Assembly: GCF_026626305.1 (NCBI RefSeq)
Contig: NZ_JAPNUE010000002.1
Span: 248,001-312,000 of the forward strand
DNA: 64,000 nt
Direction of reading: 5' to 3'
Origin: Frigidibacter sp. RF13
GTDB lineage: Bacteria; Pseudomonadota; Alphaproteobacteria; Rhodobacterales; Rhodobacteraceae
Shown here one piece after another: positions 63,972 through 64,000 of this stretch. The notes under the pieces were generated by a model. That model was not told the origin of the DNA, did no database searches, and saw nothing but the letters and a program-made list of their open reading frames with translations. Positions within the stretch are counted from its first letter, which is position 1. Each line of letters begins with the position of its first letter. The position numbers and the translations under genes were made by a program.

Positions 63972-64000
63972 CCGCCCGCGCCTTTACGGCCTGCCGCCCG
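63955..64000 (+). CDS. addB: Start of AddB, double-strand break repair protein (partial)
   Basis: Only 15 codons are in the window (MFPASDRPRLYGLPP). The M-F-x-x-x-x-x-P-R-x-x-x-L-P-P pattern and the position after murU match alphaproteobacterial AddB, the nuclease/helicase partner of AddA. The frame overlaps the end of murU. The rest lies beyond the window edge. Confidence 0.7.
   Translation, partial: MFPASDRPRLYGLPP

Overview
The window is a chromosomal stretch of a high-GC alphaproteobacterium, almost certainly of the order Rhodobacterales (Rhodobacter/Paracoccus relatives). The evidence is a complete beta-hydroxyaspartate cycle locus, a glx/N-methylglutamate synthase cluster with its GlxA-type regulator, a bluB-bluE type cobalamin locus, the gene order tsaE-amgK-murU-addB, and a TrcR (DUF1013) regulator. 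No rRNA, tRNA or CRISPR array was found.

Layout. 1-5.7 kb: amidase, class I aminotransferase and ftsK. 5.7-13.8 kb is the accessory part: an XRE/ImmA pair followed by two tiny ORFs (49 and 39 codons), a structured gene-free stretch, a BrnA-like antitoxin protein, core nadE, then two 808-bp IS6-family copies in inverted orientation (9820-10627 and 12990-13797). Between the copies lie a secreted NTF2-like protein and a divergent CadC-like winged-helix/TPR membrane regulator. Both IS copies carry the same transposase frameshift.

13.8-21.7 kb: glxA-type regulator, gmaS and the three N-methylglutamate synthase genes on the minus strand, divergent from three small membrane proteins and an APC permease; this looks like uptake and assimilation of methylamine or a related amine. 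21.7-28.2 kb: mixed housekeeping genes (recR, methylglyoxal synthase, a PEBP-like protein, an AraC regulator, trcR, RNase T2, GAPDH). 28.2-33.6 kb: bhcDCBA and bhcR, which turn glyoxylate into oxaloacetate without carbon loss. 33.6-38.6 kb: purine ring catabolism (uraH, a puuE-uraD fusion, allE, allA, NCS2 permease).

38.7-48.2 kb: potassium channel with a zinc ribbon, ABM protein, RND efflux pair, tag, HAD hydrolase, pheT. 48.3-55.5 kb: TIGR02302-type envelope protein, lysA, an MsbA-like ABC exporter, rlmN. 55.5-61.7 kb: late cobalamin synthesis (bluB, cobD, cbiB, bluE, cobC on minus; cobU, cobT, cobS on plus). 61.8-64 kb: tsaE, then amgK and murU (peptidoglycan recycling), with the first 15 codons of addB at the edge.

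Most of the window is compact core genome. The best candidates for something undescribed are the three small membrane proteins tied to the permease at 19.3-21.6 kb, the XRE/ImmA/micro-ORF locus at 5.9-7.3 kb, and the IS-bounded regulator plus secreted protein at 10.6-13.0 kb.
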